Assembly: GCA_019309815.1 (NCBI GenBank)
Contig: JAFDFO010000080.1
Location: 1 to 13,425 of the forward strand
DNA length: 13,425 bases
Direction of reading: 5' to 3'
Source of the DNA: Deltaproteobacteria bacterium
GTDB taxonomy: Bacteria > Desulfobacterota > Desulfobacteria > Desulfobacterales > C00003060
The notes below the pieces were generated by a model that ran no database searches, was not told the origin of the DNA, and saw only the letters and a list, made by a program, of their open reading frames with translations. Position numbers and translations under genes: made by a program. Positions 1 through 5,809 of this stretch are shown piece by piece. Positions within the stretch are counted from its first letter, which is position 1; each line of letters begins with the position of its first letter.

Positions 1-209
1 ACAAATCAGAATATCAAATGTCCAAATGCTCTAAACTCCAATGCCGGTTTACGCCCCGACATAGAAACATGGAGTTCTTTATCGTTTATGGTTTTGAATT
101 TCTGTCATTCGATATTGTTTCGAAATTCGGATTTCGGATTTCGGATTTTCTTCAACGCCACTCCTGCTAGTTCGCGCTTCAAGAAACACAAACTGCACTC
201 TTGAGACCC
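1..209. repeat. AT-rich intergenic repeat region with three tandem TTCGGAT units
   Basis: No gene is visible here. The heptamer TTCGGAT occurs three times head to tail at 127-147, preceded by the related TTCGAAA at 119-125. The rest is low-complexity, AT-rich sequence. Its style resembles degenerate intergenic repeats seen in many environmental bacterial genomes, from memory. No hairpin with a T-run is visible downstream of hisC, whose stop is at 210-212, so hisC transcription may continue out of the window to the left. Confidence 0.6.
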
Positions 210-1289
210 TTAAACTACCTGCTTGAGCGCCTCAATAAAACGCTGGTTATCTTCGGGAAGCCCTACATTGATCCGAATGTAGTTGGGGTATCCGTACGCC
301 GTCATAGGCCGAACAATAACGCCAAGGCGAAGCATTTCTTCAAAGACGACACTGGCATCCCGCTCCATGTCTATGAGAAAGAAATTCGTTTGGGTGGGAA
401 AGTATCGGAGCCCCACTTTCGCAACTTCTCCGTACAAGAAATCAAGCCCTGAGTGAACAAGGGCGAGAGTCTTCTTCAGGAAGGCCTCATCATCTAAAGC
501 CGCCAAAGCCCCGACCTGTGCCAGAAGATTGGTGTTGAAAGGCTGTCTGACGCGGTGCATAAGATCTGCCACAGCGGCGTCCATCAAACCATACCCTATG
601 CGAAGACCTGCTAACCCGTAAGTCTTGGAAAAGGTCCGAAGGCTCACCACTATCTTTTCTCCCCCCAGATAGTCAAGGCCGATAGGGCATGTCTTGTCGC
701 GTACAAACTCTATGTAGGCTTCATCCATGACCACGATAACTTCGGGAGGAACCTCTTGCAGAAAGCTTTCGAAGTCATCCTTTGAGACAATCGTTCCTGT
801 AGGGTTGTTCGGGTTGTTGACAAAGATCATGCGTGTCTTTGGCGTAACAGACCGAGCCATCCCTTCCAAATCAATGACCCGCTCTTTCAGGGCCACCTTA
901 ACCGGCCGCCCCCCGCCTGCCTGGACCAGAATCTCGTACATCAGAAAAGACGGATCCGGCATAATGACCTCATCACCCTCACGTAGGAAGGTACGAACCA
1001 AGAGCTCGATGATCTCATTGGAACCATTGCCAATGACGATTTGATCCACTGACACTTGCAGCTTCGCTGCCAGCCGCGTCCCTAACCGGTGGTTCGCTGC
1101 ATCTGGATAGCGATGCAGGTTTCCCAGCACACTCATGATCGCCTCAACGGCCTTGGGCGACGGCCCAATCGGGTTCTCATTCGATGCCAGCTTGATGGCA
1201 CCGGTGATGCCATATTCGCGCTCCAGTTCCTCAATCGGTTTCCCGGAGACGTACGGCTTCAACCCAGCAACATACTCTGGTACTTTCAT
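210..1289 (-). CDS. hisC: Histidinol-phosphate aminotransferase
   Basis: This is a PLP-dependent fold-type I aminotransferase that converts imidazole-acetol phosphate to histidinol phosphate with glutamate as donor, in cytoplasmic histidine biosynthesis. Visible hallmarks, numbered from the ATG, are the substrate and cofactor segment KLASNENPIGPSP near residues 33-45, NNPNNPTG at 158-165, DEAYIEF from about 189, and SKTYGLAGLRIGYG with the Schiff-base lysine at about 222. The C-terminal IRINVGLPEDN segment is also typical. The length of 359 residues is normal. I chose the ATG at 1287-1289 because AAGGTGA lies just upstream at good spacing; the GTG at 1296-1298 is part of that site. Some homologues also act on aromatic keto acids, so the exact substrate is inferred from the family. 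No other his gene is in the window, so it is probably transcribed alone or with genes to the left. Confidence 0.93.
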   Translation of the reverse strand: MKVPEYVAGLKPYVSGKPIEELEREYGITGAIKLASNENPIGPSPKAVEAIMSVLGNLHRYPDAANHRLGTRLAAKLQVSVDQIVIGNGSNEIIELLVRTFLREGDEVIMPDPSFLMYEILVQAGGGRPVKVALKERVIDLEGMARSVTPKTRMIFVNNPNNPTGTIVSKDDFESFLQEVPPEVIVVMDEAYIEFVRDKTCPIGLDYLGGEKIVVSLRTFSKTYGLAGLRIGYGLMDAAVADLMHRVRQPFNTNLLAQVGALAALDDEAFLKKTLALVHSGLDFLYGEVAKVGLRYFPTQTNFFLIDMERDASVVFEEMLRLGVIVRPMTAYGYPNYIRINVGLPEDNQRFIEALKQVV

Positions 1290-1311
1290 AAAAATCACCT
1301 TGTGGGATATG

Positions 1312-1393
1312 GAGCGGTTGTCAAAAACATGTTCCTTTTACGGCAGTCTTTCTACAAATGGTTCAAAACGGAACATGTTTTTGACAACCGCTC
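1312..1393. repeat. Perfect 24-bp inverted repeat with 34-nt spacer upstream of hisC
   Basis: The arms at 1312-1335 and 1370-1393 are exact reverse complements, 24 of 24. The pairing extends inward by four more T-A pairs (1336-1339 with 1365-1368) if C1369 is bulged. The arms begin GAGCGGTTGTC and contain a central ACATGT-like core. The spacer is AT-rich and has no reading frame. The element lies between the PilZ gene and hisC, 22 bp before the hisC start codon. It could be a miniature transposable element, a transcript-stabilising or terminating hairpin (there is no T-run after the stem on either strand), or a regulator site. No clear target-site duplication flanks it. Confidence 0.85.
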
Positions 1394-1598
1394 TAGATGG
1401 CGGACGCCAAGTGTAATATAGAGCTGGTGTATATCCGAACGGTCCCTCTTAATCAACGAAATTCATTCGAACTTTGAACCGCGGTGCCAGTGTCAGATCA
1501 ACGTGACAGCTGACCATCCTGCACCGGTCATAGAGAGGTTATTCGTGTGAGGCGGTGTACGTGGGATTGCAGGCTTTGCTTCGAGGTGAAGGCGTTGT
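1394..1598. other. Intergenic stretch without recognisable gene
   Basis: Together with the inverted repeat this makes up the roughly 309-base gap between hisC and the PilZ gene. No reading frame with coding character, RNA gene or clear terminator is visible. The only structure is a short inverted TGTCA/TGACA pair around 1493-1511, which is too weak to interpret. Confidence 0.5.
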
Positions 1599-1931
1599 CT
1601 AGTCCAAGGGGTTCTGCAGCGGAAAAATCTGGTAGTCTTCATTGAAGCAAACGGCCATCCCGGTCGATCCGCACCGTATCACGGTTCCCTCGACTCTGAC
1701 GTTAACACGGTCATGACCGACCAACTCCTTGATCCTGTCCAGGGGAAGAACCAGCTGCATCTTCACCTTGGTCCCTTCAGGAAGGGGATCGGCCGTACGG
1801 AAAAAAGCCCCGCCGGCACAGATATTAGTGGTTGAAAGATCGCACATCCGACCTTCTTCGTCCGAAATAACCCCTTCAACCTGGGCAGGAACTTCAAAGT
1901 CGAATCTTTCCAGTTTTCTTCGCTCTTTCAT
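1599..1931 (-). CDS. Stand-alone PilZ-domain protein (predicted c-di-GMP binding)
   Basis: This is a 110-residue cytoplasmic protein consisting of a single PilZ domain. PilZ domains bind cyclic di-GMP through an RxxxR motif and a D/NxSxxG motif. Here RKLER (R5, R9) lies at the N terminus, and the second motif is at N36-G41 in the context TTNICAGGAFF, with Cys38 where Ser is usual. Beta-strand-rich sequence follows to RVEGTVIRCGSTGMAVCF, typical of the end of the barrel. Ligand binding is inferred from motif retention and is less certain because of the Cys substitution. The ATG at 1929-1931 has only a distant GGAG upstream. The neighbour on the same strand, 161 bp upstream, is a CsgD-like regulator, which suggests but does not prove a shared c-di-GMP-linked output. 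A candidate promoter lies at 1966-1994. Confidence 0.85.
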   Translation of the reverse strand: MKERRKLERFDFEVPAQVEGVISDEEGRMCDLSTTNICAGGAFFRTADPLPEGTKVKMQLVLPLDRIKELVGHDRVNVRVEGTVIRCGSTGMAVCFNEDYQIFPLQNPLD

Positions 1932-1965
1932 GTCTCAAAGACTCCAAGTGTTGTTAGCCGTGCTT

Positions 1966-1994
1966 AACATACGATGCCATGGACGATAGGTCAA
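1966..1994 (-). promoter_or_regulatory. Candidate sigma-70 promoter of the PilZ gene
   Basis: On the minus strand TTGACC (1994-1989) is followed after 17 nt by TATGTT (1971-1966). Transcription would begin near 1959, about 28 nt before the ATG at 1931. This suggests the PilZ gene can be transcribed independently of the upstream regulator gene. Promoter calls by eye in AT-rich gaps are uncertain. Confidence 0.45.
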
Positions 1995-2092
1995 TACAGA
2001 AAGAGTATGGTTTGTCTTCGTATTTTGTGACCTGAATAAGGTAAGCAAATAGTATTAGATGATTTGAATAACTAATATTTTTTCATTACATG

Positions 2093-2734
2093 CTACAAAT
2101 TGTTGGCAGCCCAGAGGGCGGCCTGCAGACGATTGGGAACGCCAATCTTCTTGAAAATGTTATAGACGTGCGTCTTGACCGTGTGGGGACTGATGCAAAG
2201 CTTTTCAGCAATCCCCTCGTTCTTAGCCCCAACAGCTACCATGGCAAGTATCTCCACTTCTCTGGACGTAAGACCTGCCGCATCTCCTTTTGGTAGATGC
2301 TTTTGCCGTTTGTGTTGCAGGATGCATCTCGACATGACTTCCCGAGAGGCCCATAGTTCTCCGTTGAAAATGGCGGAAACACCCTTCGGGAACCGGTCCA
2401 ATGGGTCCTGTTCATAGAAAAACCCCTTTGCGCCCAGGGCCACCGATTCTTGTTCGATATCGACGCCTGTGTTCACGTTGAACAGTGCTACGAAAATTCG
2501 AGGCAGCTCCTTTTGACGACACAGTTCAATGTCCGCCAAGAGCCTCTCCAGGCTCTTTCCCTGACAATCCAAAAGGAATAGGATAGGTCGATCCCCGTGC
2601 TCATCGTCGATGTCGTGGACACCACTAAGATTCACGCTAGTCTGGCATGTTGCGCCAGTCTCCTGTTCCAAGAATAAGGCCATCAACTCATTTTGCAGCC
2701 TTCCCGGACCAATAATGTAGATCAGCTTACCCAT
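2093..2734 (-). CDS. CsgD-like LuxR-family transcriptional regulator
   Basis: This is a 213-residue DNA-binding regulator. Residues 154-213 form a GerE/LuxR-type helix-turn-helix: LTSREVEIL, then GAKNEGIAEKLCISPHTVKTHVYNIFKKI, then NRLQAALWAANNL. The N-terminal half resembles a degenerate receiver: hydrophobic strands at 3-9 and 51-56 with D56 at the expected end of the third strand, but no clear acidic pair near the N terminus, so phosphorylation is doubtful. The segment GAKGFFYEQDPLDRFPKGV and the whole C terminus recall enterobacterial CsgD, the biofilm and curli regulator; this comparison is from memory. No histidine kinase is adjacent. The PilZ gene follows on the same strand. Targets are unknown. 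The GGAGG upstream of the ATG at 2732-2734 is about 13 nt away, longer than usual, and lies in a short palindrome. Confidence 0.85.
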   Translation of the reverse strand: MGKLIYIIGPGRLQNELMALFLEQETGATCQTSVNLSGVHDIDDEHGDRPILFLLDCQGKSLERLLADIELCRQKELPRIFVALFNVNTGVDIEQESVALGAKGFFYEQDPLDRFPKGVSAIFNGELWASREVMSRCILQHKRQKHLPKGDAAGLTSREVEILAMVAVGAKNEGIAEKLCISPHTVKTHVYNIFKKIGVPNRLQAALWAANNL

Positions 2735-2740
2735 TTACGA

Positions 2741-2754
2741 ATGGAGACCTCCAT
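2741..2754. repeat. 14-bp palindrome over the regulator's ribosome-binding region
   Basis: ATGGAG and CTCCAT flank a 2-bp centre. On the minus strand the site contains the only GGAGG in front of the CsgD-like gene. It could be an operator or an RNA hairpin that hides the ribosome-binding site, but a palindrome this short may occur by chance. Confidence 0.35.
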
Positions 2755-2859
2755 CTCTTTTCATGAGATTGAGAGCAGCACTTGACCTGATGAGGCACCG
2801 AAGTTGGACCTCAACCTACCACGGAAGGGGCTTGGATTTCCACTTCTTTTTGTATCATC

Positions 2860-2887
2860 CTTGCAAACTTGCAAAGATTGCTATATG
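2860..2887 (+). promoter_or_regulatory. Weak candidate promoter with tandem CTTGCAAA, upstream of namZ-like gene
   Basis: CTTGCAAA is repeated head to tail at 2860-2875. TTGCAA (2861-2866) is followed after 15 nt by TATATG (2882-2887). The spacing is short and the start codon is 119 nt away, so this is only a possible promoter or regulator site in the 271-bp gap between the divergent regulator and hydrolase genes. Confidence 0.2.
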
Positions 2888-3005
2888 TTGCCTCTCCATA
2901 GAAGGAACCCGAATACGCCAAGCCTTGGCAGGAAAAGCGTAGAAGTTCCGTTGCTTCAAACGGGGTTCCGAATGTTCGAATCGCTTATCGAGTTCCCGAC
3001 ATGTC

Positions 3006-4202
3006 ATGAAACAGATCCAAACCGGCATTGAAAGACTTCTTGCCGATCCTCCGTCGATCCTTCGGGGAAAGCGTCTTGGGCTTTTGGCTAACCCGGCTTC
3101 GGTTGCATGCCCGGACGGCAGTCAGAGATTTCGCTCCACCCGCCTCCTCATTGCCGATCACTACCCAGATCAGCTCAAGGTGCTCTTCAGCCCTCAACAT
3201 GGATTCTTTGCGGAAAAACAAGCCAATATGGTTGCTTCGGAAGGCCTGATCGACCCCAGCCTTGAGATACCCGTGTACAGCCTTTACGGTGAAACCAGAG
3301 CTCCGACCAAGGCTATGCTTGAACCGATAGATCTCCTCATCATTGACCTTCAGGACGTTGGGACACGTGTCTACACCTTCATATACACGATGGCCCTATG
3401 TCTGCAGGCCGCCCGTACCTACGAAAAAGAAGTCCTCGTTTTGGATCGTCCCAATCCTGTCGGAGGGAACCGTATAGAAGGAAACTGCCTGAGGCCCGAC
3501 TACACCTCTTTCGTGGGTATGTATCCGATTCCCATGCGTCATGGTCTCACCATCGGAGAACTCGCCCTCTTGTTCAACGACCATTTTGGCATCCACAGCC
3601 CGCTCTCTGTAACTCCAATGGCAGGATGGGATCGGAGAATGCTTTTTGGAGACACGGGGTTGCCCTGGATACCCCCCTCCCCTAACCTGCCTACGCCCGC
3701 GTCTGCATTGGTCTATCCCGGGCAGGTTCTTTGGGAAGGAACCAATATGTCTGAAGGCCGGGGAACGACACAGCCCTTTGAGATCTTTGGCGCTCCCTTT
3801 TTGGATACTGCTCGCCTTGAAACACGACTTTCCAAAGAACTGCCAGACGGTGTGCACCCTCGCCCCCTCGCCTTTGAACCCATGTCAGATAAGTGGGAGA
3901 GTGAATTGTGCCATGGCTTTCAGCTGCACGTTATCGATGCCGCGATCTACAGGCCGTACAAAACCACCCTCACGCTCCTCCAAGCAGTGCTTTCTATGCA
4001 TCCGGAGGCGTTTCAGTGGAAATCACCCCCTTATGAATATGAGTTCGAGAGATTCCCGTTTGACATTATTACAGGCGATCCATTGATCCGAAAGGCGCTG
4101 GAAAACCAGGATCCTCTGGAGGATTTGGAACAGAGTTGGGCTCAGGAGCTGAAAGAGTTTGAAGAAATCCGCAGGCCCTTTTTGCTCTACGACCCGAAGT
4201 GA
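3006..4202 (+). CDS. NamZ-family exo-beta-N-acetylmuramidase (DUF1343, GH171)
   Basis: This 398-residue protein belongs to the DUF1343 family, whose characterised member NamZ removes N-acetylmuramic acid from non-reducing ends of peptidoglycan fragments, feeding cell-wall sugar recovery. Family hallmarks visible are GKRLGLLANPASV at 21-33, LFSPQHGFFAE at 60-70, LLIIDLQDVGTRVYTFIYTM at 110-129, LDRPNPVGG at 146-154, and VLWEGTNMSEGRGTTQPFEIFGAP at about 241-264. The length is typical of the catalytic unit. No signal peptide or lipobox is visible at the N terminus, whereas several characterised homologues are exported, so this one probably acts on imported fragments in the cytoplasm. The ATG at 3006 has no good Shine-Dalgarno site but fits the family start. 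The rnhA-like gene follows on the same strand after 344 bases. Substrate is assigned by family only. Confidence 0.88.
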   Translation: MKQIQTGIERLLADPPSILRGKRLGLLANPASVACPDGSQRFRSTRLLIADHYPDQLKVLFSPQHGFFAEKQANMVASEGLIDPSLEIPVYSLYGETRAPTKAMLEPIDLLIIDLQDVGTRVYTFIYTMALCLQAARTYEKEVLVLDRPNPVGGNRIEGNCLRPDYTSFVGMYPIPMRHGLTIGELALLFNDHFGIHSPLSVTPMAGWDRRMLFGDTGLPWIPPSPNLPTPASALVYPGQVLWEGTNMSEGRGTTQPFEIFGAPFLDTARLETRLSKELPDGVHPRPLAFEPMSDKWESELCHGFQLHVIDAAIYRPYKTTLTLLQAVLSMHPEAFQWKSPPYEYEFERFPFDIITGDPLIRKALENQDPLEDLEQSWAQELKEFEEIRRPFLLYDPK

Positions 4203-4338
4203 ACTGAAGTGCCTAGAGTGCGGAAAGTTCGCAACGCGCCTGGCCTTTGTGCTTGACCCCGTCTCACTGCGGGCAGCGCCCGCCCTGGCGCGACACAAGA
4301 ATAATAACCGGTGCCAATGAAGAACCAGGTCTGGGCCA

Positions 4339-4511
4339 GGGAGAAATCTTATCCGCCGTACCATGCAGTAGACAAAAGACCAGATTTCTCCCTTCGGTCG
4401 AAATGACAGATGAAACGGTCGAAATGACAAGAAGTGTAGGGGCGGGGTTTATCCCCGCCCGGGCGGGCGTAAAGCCCGCCCCTACGACCGCTCCTTTTGG
4501 TTGAAATGACA
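4339..4511. repeat. Composite repeat: inverted AGATTTCTCCC pair and three TYGAAATGACA copies
   Basis: GGGAGAAATCT at 4339-4349 is the exact reverse complement of AGATTTCTCCC at 4382-4392. Immediately after the second arm the motif CGGTCGAAATGACA occurs at 4395-4408 and again at 4416-4429, and a variant GGTTGAAATGACA lies at 4499-4511, beyond the GC palindrome. The arrangement looks like stacked or mutually inserted dispersed repeats. No transposase is present. Confidence 0.7.
4436..4485. repeat. GC-rich double-hairpin palindrome (REP-like)
   Basis: Outer arms GTAGGGGCGGG (4436-4446) and CCCGCCCCTAC (4475-4485) are exact reverse complements. Internally there are two adjacent hairpins: GGGCGGGG/CCCCGCCC (4440-4447 with 4453-4460, loop TTTAT) and GGGCGGGC/GCCCGCCC (4461-4468 with 4474-4481, loop GTAAA). 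The sequence can fold as two small stems or one long cruciform. It resembles repetitive extragenic palindromes; without T-runs it is not a standard terminator. Confidence 0.8.
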
Positions 4512-4546
4512 GAACAAATCGCTTCTTAACTATAGGCGCTTTCTTT

Positions 4547-5233
4547 ATGAATAAACCAAGTGACTGGAAACGGATGATGCTCAAGGGCCACAAAGTGTGG
4601 CTCTGGGTAGATGACGAGCAAAAGCCAGTTGTTAAGAACGACAAGGTATTGATCAAATACCAACTGGATCAGGACCATGAATACTGGGTACGACAAGATG
4701 GAGTGAAACCTATCGATCCTGCACGCTTGAAGAAGAAGGCCGCAAAGGACACATCTGATCATCCGCCCTCTTCGCTCCAGGACCCAGAGGTTTTCGGTGA
4801 TCGCCCCCCCCCGAAGAGTATCGTGGCCTACACGGACGGGGCATCCTCAGGGAATCCCGGACCTTCAGGGATTGGCATTGTGTTGCGCTTTGGTTCTCAC
4901 GAGAAAGAGATATCCAAACACATTGGAATCGCCACCAACAATGTCGCTGAACTCACTGCCATCGAGACGGCGCTGAAGGCGATCCGAACAACCGAAATAC
5001 CGGTCCGACTTTATACGGATAGTCAATACTGTTACGGCTTGCTATCCCTCGCATGGAAGCCCAAACGCAATGAAAAGCTTGTGGCCGCTGTCAGAGGAAT
5101 GATGAAGCGGTTTAAAGATTTAAGAATCCTAAAAATTGCGGGCCACGCTGGTATTGATGACAATGAACGCGCTGACCGTCTCGCCCGGAAGGCAGCCATC
5201 GGGCAGGCAGTTCCCAAACAACGGAGTCCTTGA
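4547..5233 (+). CDS. rnhA: Ribonuclease HI with an uncharacterised N-terminal domain
   Basis: This 228-residue protein degrades the RNA strand of RNA-DNA hybrids using two metal ions. The catalytic core spans about residues 91-220. The four acidic residues are all visible: D97 in AYTDGASSGNPGPSG, E135 in NNVAELTAIE, D158 in LYTDSQYCYG and D210 in ERADRLA, with H200 in the AGHAGIDDNERAD segment. Residues 1-65 form an extra domain (LKGHKVWLWVDDEQ, then VLIKYQLDQDHEYWVRQDGVKPID) that does not look like the known hybrid-binding domain of eukaryotic RNase H1; its function is unknown. A flexible linker (66-90) encoded partly by a run of nine C joins the two. No strong ribosome-binding site precedes the ATG. 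A perfect hairpin terminator follows. Confidence 0.9.
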   Translation: MNKPSDWKRMMLKGHKVWLWVDDEQKPVVKNDKVLIKYQLDQDHEYWVRQDGVKPIDPARLKKKAAKDTSDHPPSSLQDPEVFGDRPPPKSIVAYTDGASSGNPGPSGIGIVLRFGSHEKEISKHIGIATNNVAELTAIETALKAIRTTEIPVRLYTDSQYCYGLLSLAWKPKRNEKLVAAVRGMMKRFKDLRILKIAGHAGIDDNERADRLARKAAIGQAVPKQRSP

Positions 5234-5261
5234 ACAAACTTCAGCGTGAGGAGGAGGAAAG

Positions 5262-5295
5262 AATGGCCCTATGCCTACAGGCATAGGGCCATTTT
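5262..5295 (+). terminator. Intrinsic terminator after rnhA, probably bidirectional
   Basis: A perfect 14-bp stem is formed by 5262-5275 and 5280-5293 with a TACA loop, followed by TTTTCTG on the plus strand. On the minus strand the stem is followed by CTTTCC. It lies between convergent genes (rnhA and the 97-residue membrane protein gene), so it may end transcripts from both sides. The rest of this 169-base gap contains only a small TATCTCC/GGAGATA hairpin at 5316-5332. Confidence 0.85.
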
Positions 5296-5402
5296 CTGTC
5301 TGAAAAGCTTAGCGATATCTCCCACGGAGATACCCGATATATTATCCATACGGCCCCTGGACAGCTTGTGCGTTGCCAGCCGCATGGAGCTATGGCGCGT
5401 CT

Positions 5403-5696
5403 CTATTTCTTGCCTTTCTTCTCCCCTTTGTCTTCCTTCAGTTCCTCAACCTCTTTCTTCAGCTTGTCAACTTCATCCTTGTACTCATCAACGTTGACAG
5501 AAGGCCCGAAATCCTCTTCCTTTGTCTTCCATGTGTCCTTCAATTCGTCAAACCCCAGATAGATTGCCAGTGCACCCCCCGACAGCAGAGCAAACGGGAT
5601 AGCACCCGCCAAAAGCTGTAGGAAGGGTTTCCACCAGACTGCCAGACCAATAATCCCGAGGACCGCAGCAGCAGCCCCACCAATCAGTGTCTTCAT
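5403..5696 (-). CDS. Small two-helix membrane protein with charged coiled-coil tail, function unknown
   Basis: I do not recognise this 97-residue protein. Residues 4-22 (LIGGAAAAVLGIIGLAVWW) and about 27-48 (LQLLAGAIPFALLSGGALAIYLG) are two hydrophobic helices separated by a short KPF turn, so it is probably a hairpin in the inner membrane. Residues 51-97 are rich in Lys and Glu, with a heptad-like EYKDEVDKLKKEVEELKEDK segment that could form a coiled coil and a basic KK-rich end. A clear AAGGAGG lies about 10 nt upstream of the ATG at 5694-5696, and a candidate promoter lies at 5729-5755. The strong ribosome-binding site and clean domain pattern support a real gene. The next gene on the same strand is the unknown 111-residue protein, 113 bp upstream. 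Confidence 0.75.
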   Translation of the reverse strand: MKTLIGGAAAAVLGIIGLAVWWKPFLQLLAGAIPFALLSGGALAIYLGFDELKDTWKTKEEDFGPSVNVDEYKDEVDKLKKEVEELKEDKGEKKGKK

Positions 5697-5728
5697 GTTG
5701 CACCATCCTCCTTTTTATTTATAATTGA

Positions 5729-5755
5729 ATTATTCGGTTCCAATTGATGTGTCAA
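5729..5755 (-). promoter_or_regulatory. Candidate promoter of the small membrane protein gene
   Basis: TTGACA (5755-5750) and AATAAT (5734-5729) on the minus strand are separated by 15 nt, a little short. The start would fall about 30 nt before the ATG at 5696, leaving room for the AAGGAGG site. An overlapping TATAAA further downstream is an alternative -10 element. Confidence 0.35.
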
Positions 5756-5809
5756 ATTTCCGTAGCACAGGCCATCAAGCAAATCAAGTACAAAAACACC
5801 AAACGTCGA

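Larger units (their letters stand above)
4203..4546. other. Gap between namZ-like gene and rnhA, filled with repeats
   Basis: No gene is visible in these 344 bases. A GC hairpin (GCGGGC at 4269-4274 with GCCCGC at 4278-4283) follows the namZ-like stop but lacks a T-run. From about 4339 onward the gap is built of the repeats listed separately: a flanking inverted repeat, three copies of a TYGAAATGACA motif and a long GC palindrome. A possible weak promoter for rnhA, ATGACA at 4506-4511 with TATAGG at 4531-4536, has a 19-nt spacer. Confidence 0.55.

Noticed and set aside
127..147. CRISPR-like spacing of repeats
   Set aside because: The units are short and directly adjacent with no spacers, so this is a simple tandem repeat.
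1312..1393. Intrinsic terminator for the PilZ transcript
   Set aside because: On the minus strand the stem is followed by CATATCCCAC with no T-run, and the 34-nt loop is large for a terminator. It is listed instead as an inverted-repeat element of unknown role.
2053..2077. TATTAG/CTAATA hairpin followed by T-run on the plus strand between the regulator and PilZ genes
   Set aside because: The stem is six weak pairs with a 13-nt loop, and no plus-strand gene ends there. It is probably AT-rich chance.
2804..3031. Open frame of 75 codons on the plus strand before the namZ-like gene
   Set aside because: No ribosome-binding site, no recognisable domain, and it runs into the true gene in another frame. 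The composition is not protein-like.
4269..4283. GC hairpin after the namZ-like gene as a terminator
   Set aside because: The stem is only 6 bp and no T-run follows. It may have a role but does not meet the usual pattern.
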